A stretch of DNA of 64,000 nt, from NCBI GenBank assembly GCA_025024175.1, contig QCXZ01000003.1, forward strand, positions 62,328,023-62,392,022, in the 5' to 3' direction. The translations under genes and the position numbers were made by a program. How positions within the stretch are numbered: position 1 is the stretch's first letter; each line of letters begins with the position of its first letter. Of the stretch, positions 24,600 to 34,654 are shown one piece after another. This DNA comes from Rhyzopertha dominica (taxonomy: Eukaryota > Arthropoda > Insecta > Coleoptera > Bostrichidae). The notes under the pieces are model-generated. The model did no database searches, was not told the DNA's origin, and saw only the letters and a program-made list of their open reading frames with translations.

Positions 24600-25330
24600 A
24601 TGATGTAAAATACCACGAACTCTCGCGCTTTGCTTGCTTCCTCCTTATCAAGATGTCTCAAATCGAAGTGAAGCTGGCCCGGTGCTCCTGACGTCTTGTG
24701 GCTTTACATGTGTTTATCTTCATTACAGGAGAGCACGACGCAAAGATATCTCCTTTCCTTACCGTTATTCCCACAGGAACAATATTCCCTACTCTCATTG
24801 TTTTCTTGTAACCAACATGTGTTTATTGGGGTCTCCAGCCGGTTCGATCAATCCAACGCAGCTCCAAAGTCCAAAGGTCGTTCTCCATGGTGGCGTTCAC
24901 TAGTTCTTGCTTCCTTAAATCCTGAGATGGTTTTACGAGCAAATAGTCTTACGTGACCTGCCACGTCTCCTGGAGTTAATAACATGAAGCTTGCATTGCC
25001 CAATTTCAGGATCCGCTGTACTAGTTCGTATGCAAGTCCGTACTTGTCTATGAGATCCATCCCCATAACAAAGTGGTCGTCGATATCAACTAACCAACGC
25101 TTTATGACGTATCCGAAGCTGTCCCAGCTTCACTTCCACTTTACCTTCACCAAGTGCTGCAGAAATTTCTCCTGTCACAGTTCGTAGAAGGACCTTCCGT
25201 TGATGTGCGCTTTCACGGTGAGACTGTCGACGTTGTTACGCCGGACGAGGTTCACGAAGATAATCTTGGGGACTTTGTCTAATTCTGCAGTCGGTTCAAG
25301 TTGCTGAAAACGTAACGCGAACCTAGACAA
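24600..25330 (-). pseudogene. LTR retrotransposon pol fragment (protease region)
   Basis: The minus strand carries the end of a retropepsin-like domain: DIDDHFVMGMDLIDKYGLA, followed by RILKLGN. The GMDLI segment is characteristic of the C-terminal half of LTR retrotransposon proteases. Downstream, after frame breaks, LDKEEASKAREF resembles the linker ahead of reverse transcriptase in Gypsy-type pol. The protease active-site D(T/S)G is not seen and the frame contains stops. It is a truncated, inactive relic; the Gypsy assignment is an inference. Confidence 0.55.
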
Positions 25331-25419
25331 AAAATAGTCACGGATACTATATAATGTGATCTAAGTAAAGCACATTACATGCTAAAATGGAATATTATGG
25401 CATTAAGGAATTCCACTAA

Positions 25420-25667
25420 GTTTGCTGCATTTTTATCTCGGCAATAGAAAACGGCGCGTAGTCTATAATGGTCAACGGTGTACCTGGAAGCCAGTTGACG
25501 TAGAGGTTCCACAAGGGTCAATTCTTGGCCTGCTGCCATATATGCTGGTATATGTGAATGACTTAGCAGTGATCATTAAAGCAGATGATCTGTGTCTGTT
25601 TGCGGATGATACCCCCATCTTTAAAATCATATCAGCTGTAGATTTGCTGGCCTGTAAAGGAAGATAA
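25420..25667 (+). pseudogene. LINE reverse transcriptase fragment
   Basis: About 80 residues on the plus strand contain VEVPQGSILG, then YVNDLAVII and CLFADDTPIFK. These are RT blocks with PQGSxLG and the catalytic ADD. The block order and spacing fit non-LTR retrotransposons of the Jockey/R1 type. Both ends are lost. The FADD catalytic aspartates are intact, but the fragment is far too short to be active. Confidence 0.75.
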
Positions 25668-25984
25668 TATTCAGTGTGCAAAAGAGCAGTTTGAGGCTAA
25701 TAAATTAATTTTAAGCAATAAAAACACACAAAGAAACTTGCAGACCAGAACCCAATTAAATACTATTATATGAAATAATCATTTGGGATATGCATCCACA
25801 TCTTCACGAACTATTTATAAAACAAGAGAGAGTAATTAGAATTTTAAACAACGTAAGACATAAATACAATTGTAAAAGTTTATTTGCAAAATAAAAGGAA
25901 AATACTAACCAATATATGCAGGATTATTGTGCATGGCTACTTGGCAGAATGCAGGTCAAGTCAGGCCACTTCATTTAGGAAGTA

Positions 25985-27315
25985 CGAGACATGTTTTTTA
26001 AGTAAGTACCGTTTTGGAATTAAAAAAAGACGTGTAAAGATATTGCAATAATTTTATCTTACATGAAAGCCTGTACCTTAATCTACTTTTCTACATAATT
26101 TCCGTGAATATTGAGGCACTTGTCATAACGTGGCACCAGTTTTTGAATACCCTCCTCATAAAATTCTGCCGCCTGACTTGTTAACCACTGTATCACAAAT
26201 GTTTTGACTTCGTTATCGTCTTGAAGACGCTGACCACCCAGGTGTTTCTTCAAGTGCAGGAACAAATGGTAGTCGCTGGGCGCTGGATCAGGGCTGTATG
26301 GAGGATGATCTAGAGTTTCCCATTTAAAAGATTTGATGTGATCTTTGGTCCGATTAGCCACATGTGGACGGGCATTGTCATGCAGCAAAACGATACCCTT
26401 ACTCAACTTGCCACGTCTTTTGTTCTGGATTGCACGACGCAGATTGTTCAATGTCTTACAATAAGGCGCTGCATTGATTGTCTCATTACGAGGCAGAAAC
26501 TCCACTAGCAATACTCCTTTTCTGTCCCAAAAAATTGTGCACATGATTTTCCGGGCAGAAATTGTTTGCTTAAACTTCACTTTTTTGGATGATGATGAAT
26601 GTCGCCATTCCATGGATTGTTGTTTCGATTCTGGTGTGACGTAGGCCACCCATGTTTCGTCACCAGTAACAATTTGGTCTAAAAAATCTTCACCTTCATT
26701 GTGGTACCGCTCAAGGAAAGTCAATGCACTGCCTAAACGTTGGATTTTGTGCAAATCTGTCAACATTTTCGGAACCCAACGTGAACACAATTTCCGGGAA
26801 TTCAAGTTCTCGGTCACAATGCGATACAAAACACTACGAGAATATTGAGGAAAGCAGTCGCACAATGATGAAATTGTAAAGCGTCTGTTTTCTCTCACCT
26901 TTTCGTTCACTTTCTGCACCAAATCTTCATTAACGACCGAAGGACGCCCACTCCGTTCTTCATCATGCACATTTGTGCGGCCATCTTTAAATGCTCTCAC
27001 CCATTTCCTTACCATTCCATCACTCATAATGTTTTGTCCGTAAACTTCACAGATCTCACGATGAATATCGATCGGTTTTACGCCTTTAGCACTAAGAAAT
27101 CGTATAACAGCCCGTACTTCACAATCGGCGGGACTCACGATTGTCGGAGGCATCTTAAACACTCAGTAAACAACGTATACAATGAAGAATCAAACTGTAA
27201 TGGCGTCAGTGCGTAGACAAGAGATGTAGGTAACCAGCGCTCATGCGAGGAACGCCGACCGTAGCGCTGCGGCGGCGGAATCGCAAAACGGTACTTACTT
27301 AAAAAACATGCCTCG
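25985..27315 (-). mobile_element. Intact mariner element
   Basis: It is 1331 bp with 31-bp terminal inverted repeats: 25985-26015 begins CGAGACATGTTTTTTAAGTA, and 27285-27315 is its complement with one mismatch. TA dinucleotides on both sides (25983-25984, 27316-27317) are the expected mariner target duplication. A single 359-codon transposase frame fills most of the element. It is inserted in the hammerhead repeat, whose halves match on either side. Good TIRs, TSD and frame suggest recent arrival. Confidence 0.95.
26083..27162 (-). CDS. mariner transposase (DD34D), full length
   Basis: A DDE transposase that cuts and pastes the mariner element into TA sites. The 359-residue frame is close to the family's usual 340-350. 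The N-terminal half (about 10-130) is helix-turn-helix DNA-binding sequence, with GRPSVVNED near 72-80 in the linker. WVPKML (129-134) matches the WVPHxL linker motif. The catalytic triad is visible: D168 in TGDETWV, D262 in LLHDNARPH and D297 in YSPDPAPSD, with 34 residues between the last two. No stop or frameshift is present. A second ATG lies at codon 4 (27153) and fits the family's usual MPPTIVSP start, so initiation may be there. Its own TIRs flank it closely. Confidence 0.95.
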   Translation of the reverse strand: MFKMPPTIVSPADCEVRAVIRFLSAKGVKPIDIHREICEVYGQNIMSDGMVRKWVRAFKDGRTNVHDEERSGRPSVVNEDLVQKVNEKVRENRRFTISSLCDCFPQYSRSVLYRIVTENLNSRKLCSRWVPKMLTDLHKIQRLGSALTFLERYHNEGEDFLDQIVTGDETWVAYVTPESKQQSMEWRHSSSSKKVKFKQTISARKIMCTIFWDRKGVLLVEFLPRNETINAAPYCKTLNNLRRAIQNKRRGKLSKGIVLLHDNARPHVANRTKDHIKSFKWETLDHPPYSPDPAPSDYHLFLHLKKHLGGQRLQDDNEVKTFVIQWLTSQAAEFYEEGIQKLVPRYDKCLNIHGNYVEK

Positions 27316-27461
27316 TATTAAGGCAGCTAGGTGGCTTTGTCATTATGTCAGTAAAATGCCGACAGATTGGCATTGTCATCTAATTTTCTACTAACATCGT
27401 ACCAAACCTTTGGCATGTAGGCAAAAACAGTTCTAATCCATGCTGTATGCACTTAAACCTA

Positions 27462-27500
27462 AACTACACGAGCTGTAACAACAGCGAAACAGATGTAGTT
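27462..27500 (+). ncRNA. Degenerate hammerhead ribozyme, copy 3
   Basis: Stem I strands AACTACA and TGTAGTT are fully complementary. Compared with AACTGCA/TGCAGTT in copy 2, one pair changed from G-C to A-T on both strands, a compensatory change. Stem II (GCTGT...ACAGC) and GAAA remain. The core CTGATGA is reduced to CGA and stem III is damaged, so this copy should be inactive. Confidence 0.6.
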
Positions 27501-27640
27501 GGTTGCGGTGCAGACAGCATAGCATAGACATGCATTTTAATGTATGTCGGTTCTTGATCGCGTGCATGCCAACTTGGCAGAATACGGGTCACTTCTTTTT
27601 AGGTGGCTTTGTCATCATGTCAGTGTTGCAATATAGCATC

Positions 27641-28326
27641 CATTTTGATTCCAATTAGCGGTGGAAAGTTCGAGAACTAATTCAGTACGAAGTATTCACC
27701 AAAATAAACGAGAACGCCCATCTCTAATTCCAACCAAGGCGCCAAATTTTGGAATTTTGTTAAATATTAATATAGACTGAAAGCACTGAATGCATTGTAG
27801 CATTGTAGATTGAATAACTATGTCTCATACATACGAGAACGTTATTGTTTCATCAAATCTAGTAATTAAAAATTACCGGTAACATCCAACACGAAAATGA
27901 CTGGTGAAAATATTTTTGACTAAAAATGTAGACGATACAATTTGTAATGATTTATTCAGTTACAATAAAAGTTTAACTTAATAAATTATTTGTATTTGGT
28001 GGTTTTGGTTTCTTTAAATGATAATATCAAGTACGTTTCGGGCGGTTTAGAAAATATTTTCTGAATACGCATTTTTACATTTTGTATATATTATAAATGA
28101 CATTTAGAAACATGACTTTTATGATGGTTGAGAGCATCAATTAAGATATGAAACACATCATTTGCTGTTTCTGGTTCAGAACCAATTACAGCCACAGGTA
28201 ATCCAAAGGCAATCTTTTGCAGTTGTGGGTATCCCAAATGTAGAAGCTTTTTGATGTCCTCAATTACAACTAAGACTTCTTCAGTGTCGAATTACAGTTG
28301 TACATAACGGACCCATTTTACATATA
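27641..28326. other. No gene seen
   Basis: AT-rich. At 27650 CCATTTTGATTCCA recurs from about 30449, where it also lies near a fragment of the hammerhead repeat. No coding motif. Confidence 0.4.
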
Positions 28327-29911
28327 CAGGGTGTTTCCTAAGTAATCTAAAATATTATTTGGGGCGCTTCGTCACCCAATTTTAAGACGAAAAGTTCATA
28401 TATACATGTGTGGTAAGTCTTGTCGTTAATGAGATACAGGGTGTTTTATTATTTTATTAGAAGCAACAACATGTGTTAAACATAAAGAAAAAATAGTACA
28501 TTTCAGAGCACATGTTCAAAATGTCCACCTGCAGCTAAAATGCAAGCATCTGCTCGATGTCTAATTGATTGCCGAATACGTTCGAAGATACCAGGATTGT
28601 TACGAATAACATTACAGCCTTGTATGATACGATTTTGAAGATCTTGTACGTTTAATATCGGGGTTGTGTAAATGAGCGATTTCAAATATCGCCACACACA
28701 AAAATCCAGAGGATTGTGTCTCGGTGATCTAGGGGGCCACGGGTGTGGAGATCCTCGTCCGATCCAATGGTCTGGAAAAACGTTATTTAAAAACTCGCGT
28801 ACAATCACTGAAAAATGTGGAGGAGCTCCGTCATGCATGAACCACATGCGCCTTCTAATAATAAGAGGTACATCTTCCATAAGAACTGGAAGTTCATTTT
28901 CTAGAAAATTAAGGTATGTCTCACCGTTCAACCGTGCAGGAAGGAAAATGGTCCTAGTAAATAATCATCGATGACGCCAAGCCAAACATTGACCGGAAAT
29001 GTTTGTTGAAATCGTTTTACACTTATGGCATGTGGATTTACATCTGCCCATATGTGGTTATTATGAAAATTCATAATGCCATGTCTTGAAAAGTTGGCTT
29101 CATCCGTATACAGAATATTGGCAGCAAAATTGGGATTGTTTGCGATTTTATTTAAAATCCATTGGCAATACTGTATGCGAAGCGGATAGTCAGTAGGTAG
29201 CAAATGTTGTACACGTTGAACGTGATATGGATACAATAAGTTATCTTTTAAAATATTCCAAACAGTTCTGTTACCATCAACATTTAGTTCAACAGCAATT
29301 TTTCTGGTACTCGTTTCTGGATGTTGATCAATCACTTGAAGAATCTGGTTTTCCAATTGTGGAGTTCTCACACTTCTGGGTCGTTCAATAATATTCTTTG
29401 ATTTGGCAAAAGTTCCAGTTTCTTGTAAACGAATATGTAGCTTAGTAAACGTATCTGAACATGGTAAACGATTATTTGGATAACGCTGGGCATACATACG
29501 TCTAGCCTCTAAGGCATTACCATTCGCTAATCCATACAAAAAGTGCATATTAGCCATTTCAGCATTAGTAAACACAGGCATCGTTGTTAACTTAACACAA
29601 AAAGGTCGTATTTATAAAAATATCTTGTTCGTTTTTTGCGTTGGTTTTTAGGTTTGACACAGTATTTGTCAACGTTACTCCAAAGGCCACTTAGAATAAA
29701 CATGTTTTTTCGTATAACTTTTAAAAACCAGTAGCGTCACCAGGAAAAATTAATTTCAAATACACTCAGACCTGATTTATTACAAACAATTCAACACCCT
29801 GTACCTCATTAACGACAAGACTTATCACACATGTTTATATGAACTTTTCGTCTTAAAATTGAGTGACAAAGCGCCCCATATAATATTTTAGATTACTTAG
29901 GAAACACCCTG
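28327..29911 (-). mobile_element. DD41D Tc1/mariner-superfamily element, near-complete
   Basis: 1585 bp with long terminal inverted repeats of about 119 bp (28327-28445 and 29793-29911) that differ at only a few positions. Tips read CAGGGTGTTTCCTAAGTAAT, and the same CAGGGTGTT recurs at the inner edge of each repeat. TA on both sides is the target duplication. The transposase is interrupted by one frameshift. Structure and low TIR divergence suggest a fairly young copy. Confidence 0.9.
28503..29581 (-). pseudogene. DD41D transposase with one frameshift
   Basis: Two overlapping frames make one transposase of about 355 residues. The N-terminal piece (28928-29581) has the helix-turn-helix region MANMHFLYGLANGNALEARR and later ILYTDEANF, the first catalytic aspartate. 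The C-terminal piece (28503-28931) has MHDGAPPHF and NPLDF, the second and third aspartates. The 41 residues between them define DD41D spacing, compared with 34 in mariner. The break lies near 28950 in a run of four Ts (minus strand), where one more T would restore the frame. This is either a real inactivating deletion or a homopolymer sequencing error. Confidence 0.85.
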
Positions 29912-30499
29912 TATATTTGCAGTACACCAGTTCACCTCATTGGGCGGTTATTTAACAGAATTTAATCCACCCTTGCATTTTTCTGAAAATACATTTACTC
30001 CAATTGGGACTATGAGAAATTTTAATCCACTACTTATGGAGCCATAGAAGAATTCAACCCATTCACAGTTTTGATAGAATTTATTTAATCCACCCTATTG
30101 CAGTTGAATTTAACCCACGCTCCGTAAAATCATTTAAGGAAATCACTTTTTTTAAATCGATATTTTCATTTCAGCTAAACGTACTGTTTGAAAATTTTCC
30201 TCTTCACGAATTGTGGTTACCCAAAATTATTTGAAAATAGAATAATACACTTTAGTAAGGTACTTATGTTCTCTCCAAAATTCCAACCTCCTTTACTATC
30301 CTGGGCTTTCACCGCCACTGATATAAGTCTCCACGTTTGACGATAAAATTAAAAACGCAATTATCAAAAAGATGCAAAGTTGCAAAGAATGCAATGTTAT
30401 AAATACAGTATCTTGTCACGCGATCATGACGTAAGCGGCAGCCATTTTGATTCCAAAACATATCCCTCACTGTACAAGTGGATTGCGGTATATGTAGTT
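29912..30499. other. No gene seen
   Basis: The phrase 'aatccac' and the related 'aacccac' recur several times between 29960 and 30120, always near AATTTAA. This weak short-period repetition has no obvious meaning. No coding motif. Confidence 0.4.
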
Positions 30500-30560
30500 G
30501 CTTTAGTCAATGTAATGCTGAGAGATGGCATTACCATCCAATTTTCTACTATAATACTAA
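30500..30560 (+). repeat. Hammerhead repeat fragment, copy 5
   Basis: GTAATGCTGAGAGATGGCAT and the following ACCATCCAATTTTCTACTA match the A-half of the 351-bp repeat (27345-27395 in copy 3). The ribozyme half is not present. Confidence 0.5.
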
Positions 30561-30647
30561 CTGTATATCACATTGTATACTTGCCTGCTTGCTGTATGCC
30601 AATGAACCTATTATATGAAAATCATGATAATAATAATAATAAGTTGT

Positions 30648-32140
30648 AAGATAATATTTTGTCGGATAGATCGCTGTCTGTTGAAAACACTGACAAAAAA
30701 TTAATAATAGTCTGACGTTTCGATTACACCTGTAATCTTTGTGAAAGACGAAAAACCTCAAAATTTGCCTGACACAAGTTCAAACAAAATTTTGAAAGTA
30801 AATAAACAAATCACCTAGGATGCGAGACGTCATAGAAACAACGTGCCAACCTGATAAAAGAAACTAACGATGAAAAACAAGCTACCTACCTACTAGATAT
30901 ACACGAACTACTTAATAAAAGATCAGTATAAAATAGCCTTCCAAATGTCACCTAACTCATAATTTCCACAATGCCTATTAAAATTATTAGTATTCCTACA
31001 AATTTCTATAGCTTCTTTTATTAGACGTTTGTGATAATATTTTTCTCTATGTAAAATTTATGTTTTAGGCAAATATGAGTGTTCAGCTACGGAAGATTTA
31101 TCTATCTGTTGCAACCTAGTAGCACGTATGTGTTGTTTCAAACGCGTACCTACTTTTCTTTTAGTTTGACCTATGTAACACTTGCCGCAAGAACAAGTAA
31201 ATTTGTAAACACCTTCACTCTCTAAATGTACTTTATCTTTAGTAGAACTTAAAATTTTATTTAAATTATTATATGTACTATCAACAACTAAAATATCGTG
31301 TTTTCTAAGCATCCTTTTAATTTTTCCGAAAGGCCTTGTACATAAGGCAAACTCAACTTCAATTTACTTTGTCCTGGCTGAGAATTTACTTGATTTGGAT
31401 GAGCACTTTTATTAAAAACTGACCAAATATTCTTACTGCTATAACCATTTCTCACTAGCGCTGATTTAAGATGATATATTTCTTTTTGTACAGAACTTTT
31501 GTCTGATATCCTTTGTGGTCTAACAAATAACGTCCTTATAAGACTATTCTTTTGAGAAGGAGGGTGGTGAGATGTGGCATGTAAATATCTGTCTGTGTGT
31601 GTTGGTTTTCTGTAAACCTTGTGTCCTAACTGTCCAGTGTTTGCTCTGTAAATTTTTACATCCAAGAAATGTAAACTACCATTGCTTTCTAATTCCATAG
31701 TAAATTTTATGTCGGGATTTTGAAGAAAGAAACCTACCCAACTCTTCTATACCCTGGGGCCAAATAACAAAAGTGTCATCTACGTACCTATACCAACATT
31801 TTGGTTTAAACTGAAAATTGTTTATCGCTACATGTTCAAAATTTTCCATAAACAAATTAGCTACTACAGGACTTAGAGGTGAACCCATTGCACAACCTGA
31901 TTTTTGTTCATAAAAATTATCATTCCATAAGAAATAAGTAGATTTTAAACAATGTTCGGATAATCTGGCTATCGTGTCACCTAGGGGATCGCTATTAAGC
32001 TTGGATTTGATGATATCTATCGTTTCAGGAATGGGTACTTTCGTAAATAAAGAAACCACGTCAAAACTAATCAAAATATCACTTTCTGAAATACTTAACC
32101 CTCGTATAATAATAAGTTGTCTCCATTCGTAGTCTACCAA
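30648..32140 (-). mobile_element. Penelope-like element family 1, 5'-truncated
   Basis: The 3' tip at 30648 (AAGATAATATTTTGTCGG) matches the tips of the foldback at 79-1105. The 3' UTR contains, on the minus strand, a hairpin GATTAC-AGGT-GTAATC followed by GAAACGTC. This is the shape of hammerhead stem II, the GAAA and the cleavage triplet, although the 5' core (CTGATGA expected) has decayed. The element is truncated near 32110-32140 within the reverse transcriptase. Confidence 0.85.
30923..32140 (-). pseudogene. PLE reverse transcriptase and GIY-YIG endonuclease, broken
   Basis: Minus strand, in order: RT with SFDVVSLFTKVPI (about 32070), GCAMGSPLSPVVANLFME (about 31870) and the catalytic WYRYVDDTFVIW (about 31775); then, in another frame, the SLHFLDVKIYR connector start and KPTHTDRYLH; then GIY-YIG with GVYKFTCSCGKCYIGQTKR (about 31180). 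The catalytic YVDD and the GVY/YIG motifs are intact. At least two frame changes (about 31690 and 31300) and a roughly 22-bp deletion near 31070 break the protein. The start is missing. PLE RTs are related to telomerase and prime on nicked DNA. Confidence 0.9.
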
Positions 32141-32501
32141 TATATCAGAAAGACAAAAAATGAAAAGGAAACAAATTTGTTATCTTACACTAACGAAATG
32201 GCGGAGTTCAGTCGCCGCCCAAAGAAGGGCAGCACCTGCTCTTCCACTCAACCAAATTATGAACTGATAAAAGAGAACTAAAGATACCAATGAAACGAAC
32301 TGAAAATGAAAAATGTAAGTGTATATGTTTATGTATATAAAGTAATTTAATGGAAAAAGTACAGATTACACATGTTGGACAGATAATAATAATTTTTTGT
32401 AAACAAATTTGAAATTACTCGATGCCTTAGACTTTAGCTGTAATGGGACTGAGTTATACGAATTGCANATGTAAGAAAAGGAACGTTTAGAGAAACTACG
32501 T
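32141..32501. other. No gene seen
   Basis: About 360 bp between the PLE truncation and a LINE tail. No motif. An N is at 32467. Confidence 0.4.
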
Positions 32502-33056
32502 TTATGTNCCGAAATCGAAAGTAGGTACATCTTCACGCCTAATGTCCGACATGCTCAGCCACNGAATCATAATGCGTTTGTGAGTGACATGATCTCCCCT
32601 ACCACTCCCGTATATCAAGCGAACACAAGTATTTTGTACCATCTGTATTCTCCTGGAACACTCAAAATTTAAACACCGACCAAAAACAGAGTCAGCAAAA
32701 TTAAACACAGACAAAACCATGATCTCGCAAAGATATATTTTTTGTTTTAAATTTAAAAAGTGCCGTATGTTGTAGATTGCTTTCAGGTTGCAGAAAGATC
32801 TACCAATAAGTGAGCGGATATGTGAAACAAAGCGTAATTTATTATCCAGCAACAATCCCAAATTTTTAACGCAACTTACTGTTTCCAGGGTATTATTTTC
32901 AATTTGTATGGCGAGATGCTCGATTATATTATTATATGCTGAAGATTTGGAGCACCAAAGAAGGATCATCTTGGATTTTGAAGGATTAATGCAAAGAGAA
33001 TGTTCTTCCGAGGCTTTAGATAGTTGATTCAAATCACTATTTATATTTTCTTTCAT
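32502..33056 (-). pseudogene. LINE RT thumb and C-terminal region
   Basis: 184 residues on the minus strand read like the part downstream of the RT active site. They include HSLCINPSKSKMILL, VKNLGLLLDNKLRFVSHI (matching VKNLGVxxDxxLxFxxHI) and RRIQMVQNTCVRLIYG, followed by DHVTHKR. The same arrangement appears at 57871-58179 (RRIQVVQNSCLRLIFG), so both belong to one LINE clade. The catalytic YADD region upstream is lost. Two Ns interrupt the end. Confidence 0.75.
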
Positions 33057-34175
33057 TGCGGGAAGATTTTCTTTATTGAAAAAACGCTTATGTCAATACG
33101 CTCAGTAAGTTAAAAACTCAGATACTTCACGTTCACATAACAATTAAAAGAAATTTCTTTGTAAACGTACCATCTATGTGATGTACACTAACACAGCGGC
33201 AAATGTTCAAAAAAAGTGCTGAAAAAAAGCTCACCTTCCCCTACACGCGGTCAAACACGGTATAATCAGCGAACCAGAATGTAGTACACGGAAAAATTAA
33301 TTCGTTTTCATCAACAGCCGCCGCTTTTACCGGAGCATAAATCCTCTTAGCTTTCGGGGCGTTGCCACACCATCACGTTGATTTCCTACATATGATGTAG
33401 TGATGATAAATGCGCACTTTTAATTGGCCTCGTCCAGTTCCCTTTGAAGCCGGCGTAAACACATTTCCCGAATGCCATTCTCAGATACACGGAATGAGTA
33501 GAAAGAATGGAATCCTCGGGATTGGTTTTCCGTGCTTGGCGCACTTGTAATTCGTTGTTATGATTTAATTTATACGTATTACAAACACACATTCGAGGCG
33601 ACCTCGCCGGTGGCTGGCGTGCTTCAGATGTTTTATCTATCGTGTCGATTTCCTTCGGAGAGATTATCCGCTCCGGATCTAGCGCGAGTATCGATATTCA
33701 CCATATGTCTTCCAGTAACCATAACCAAGATATTTTTTCAGGCTACTTTCACATTTCTACTGCGGTTATAGATATCTATTCAATTAAAAGGGTTTAGCGG
33801 ATAAGTATGGAAAATATATGCCCCAACAGCGACTTGAATCTAATACAATGCAATGTCAGTAGCCCTACTTCATAAATGGTGGCAGTTCTGATCTTCTACA
33901 CCCCCTCTAAAAGAAGATATAGAGTTGATAACTCTAAGTTATTACATTTATTAAATTATGTGTGCACAATACATCACGCAAGCAGGTATTGGAGGTTTGA
34001 TCTATAATGTCATCTCCAAACAAAAGCACGTTCTCGCAATTTAACAACAATTGAAGACTCGCCGTTATTAGGGGCTCTATAAACTGTTACCACTTCAAAT
34101 CTAAATTAATTTAATCGCATCTCCGATTATATCAATTCAGTTCCTTCCGATTTGGTTGCACCACATAACATAACT
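33057..34175. other. No gene seen; GC-richer block at 33290-33720
   Basis: The block at 33290-33720 is GC-richer than its surroundings, with overlapping short frames on both strands and no family motif. Possibly unique non-coding DNA. Confidence 0.4.
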
Positions 34176-34240
34176 TTAATAATAATAATAAAACACTTGT
34201 TTTTATCCTACTTCAAATTTTTGGCAAAACTAAATGCCAG

Positions 34241-34271
34241 CATTTCAACCGCCAAGCGGCCTTCTTCGGTG
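34241..34271 (-). ncRNA. HHR-like core at PLE family 2 left arm
   Basis: Mirror copy of the motif at 36792-36830: on the minus strand CCGAAGA, a CCGC/GCGG stem, then GAAATG. Stem I is not evident. Probably a decayed hammerhead core. Confidence 0.4.
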
Positions 34272-34288
34272 GCTTAACAAGTATAACT

Positions 34289-34654
34289 AAAATGCATGTC
34301 TATGCTGTGCTGTCTACACCTCAACCAACTGCAGATAGTACTATTTCGCTATCATTACAGCTCATCAGTGCAGTTTAGGTCTAGTGTAGACAACATGGCA
34401 TAGAACTGGTTTTTATTATATACCAAAGCAATGGTATGATGAAAGTAAGAATTTAGGATGGCAATGCCATCTGTCAGCATTACACTGACATATTGACAAA
34501 GCCACCTAGCTGCCATAACAGGTACTACTTCCTAAAGGAAGTGACCTGTAGCCTGACAAATTGGCATGCAACTGCATACTTCAATTTGACAGCAGGCCCC
34601 CACGGCACTTTTTGCTGACGGCAAGAACCAACATACATTAAAATGCATGTCTAT
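34289..34654 (-). repeat. Hammerhead-bearing 351-bp unit, copy 2 (best copy)
   Basis: Starts and ends with the same 15 bp, AAAATGCATGTCTAT (34289 and 34640), so the insert is exactly one 351-bp monomer plus a redundant end. The internal order is ribozyme half then A-half, the reverse of copy 1. At the internal junction TGATGAAAGTAAG joins the end of one half to the start of the other. The unit interrupts the left inverted arm of a PLE; the right arm shows the uninterrupted version, about 12 bp of which are absent here. No coding capacity. Confidence 0.85.
34327..34375 (-). ncRNA. Type I hammerhead ribozyme, copy 2 (best copy)
   Basis: Minus strand: AACTGCA, CTGATGA, stem II GCTGT-AATG-ATAGC (one G-U wobble), GAA, stem III ATAG-TA-CTAT, C, TGCAGTT. 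Stem I is fully complementary over seven pairs. Conserved core residues are all present and the cleavage site would follow the C opposite 34334. An outer helix GTCTACAC/GTGTAGAC (34312-34319 with 34385-34392) extends stem I past an internal loop, where the loop contacts of active natural hammerheads usually lie. Activity is inferred from sequence and pairing. Confidence 0.9.

Larger units (their letters stand above)
25910..27640 (+). repeat. Hammerhead-bearing repeat, copy 3, about 1.1 units, split by mariner
   Basis: Flanking the mariner is a diverged copy of the 351-bp repeat in opposite orientation to copies 1 and 2. The left piece (25910-25984) ends CATTTAGGAAGTA and the right piece resumes at 27316 with TTAAGGCAGCTAGGTGG. 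The order is A-half, ribozyme half, then a second A-half (27545-27640) that repeats ACTTGGCAGAAT seen at about 25941. The copy is therefore longer than one unit with redundant ends. The tandem order supports a concatemeric or circular origin. Confidence 0.7.

Noticed and set aside
24634..25187. Plus-strand genes at 24.6-25.2 kb
   Set aside because: They are shadows of the minus-strand LTR retrotransposon protease region, which has recognisable motifs.
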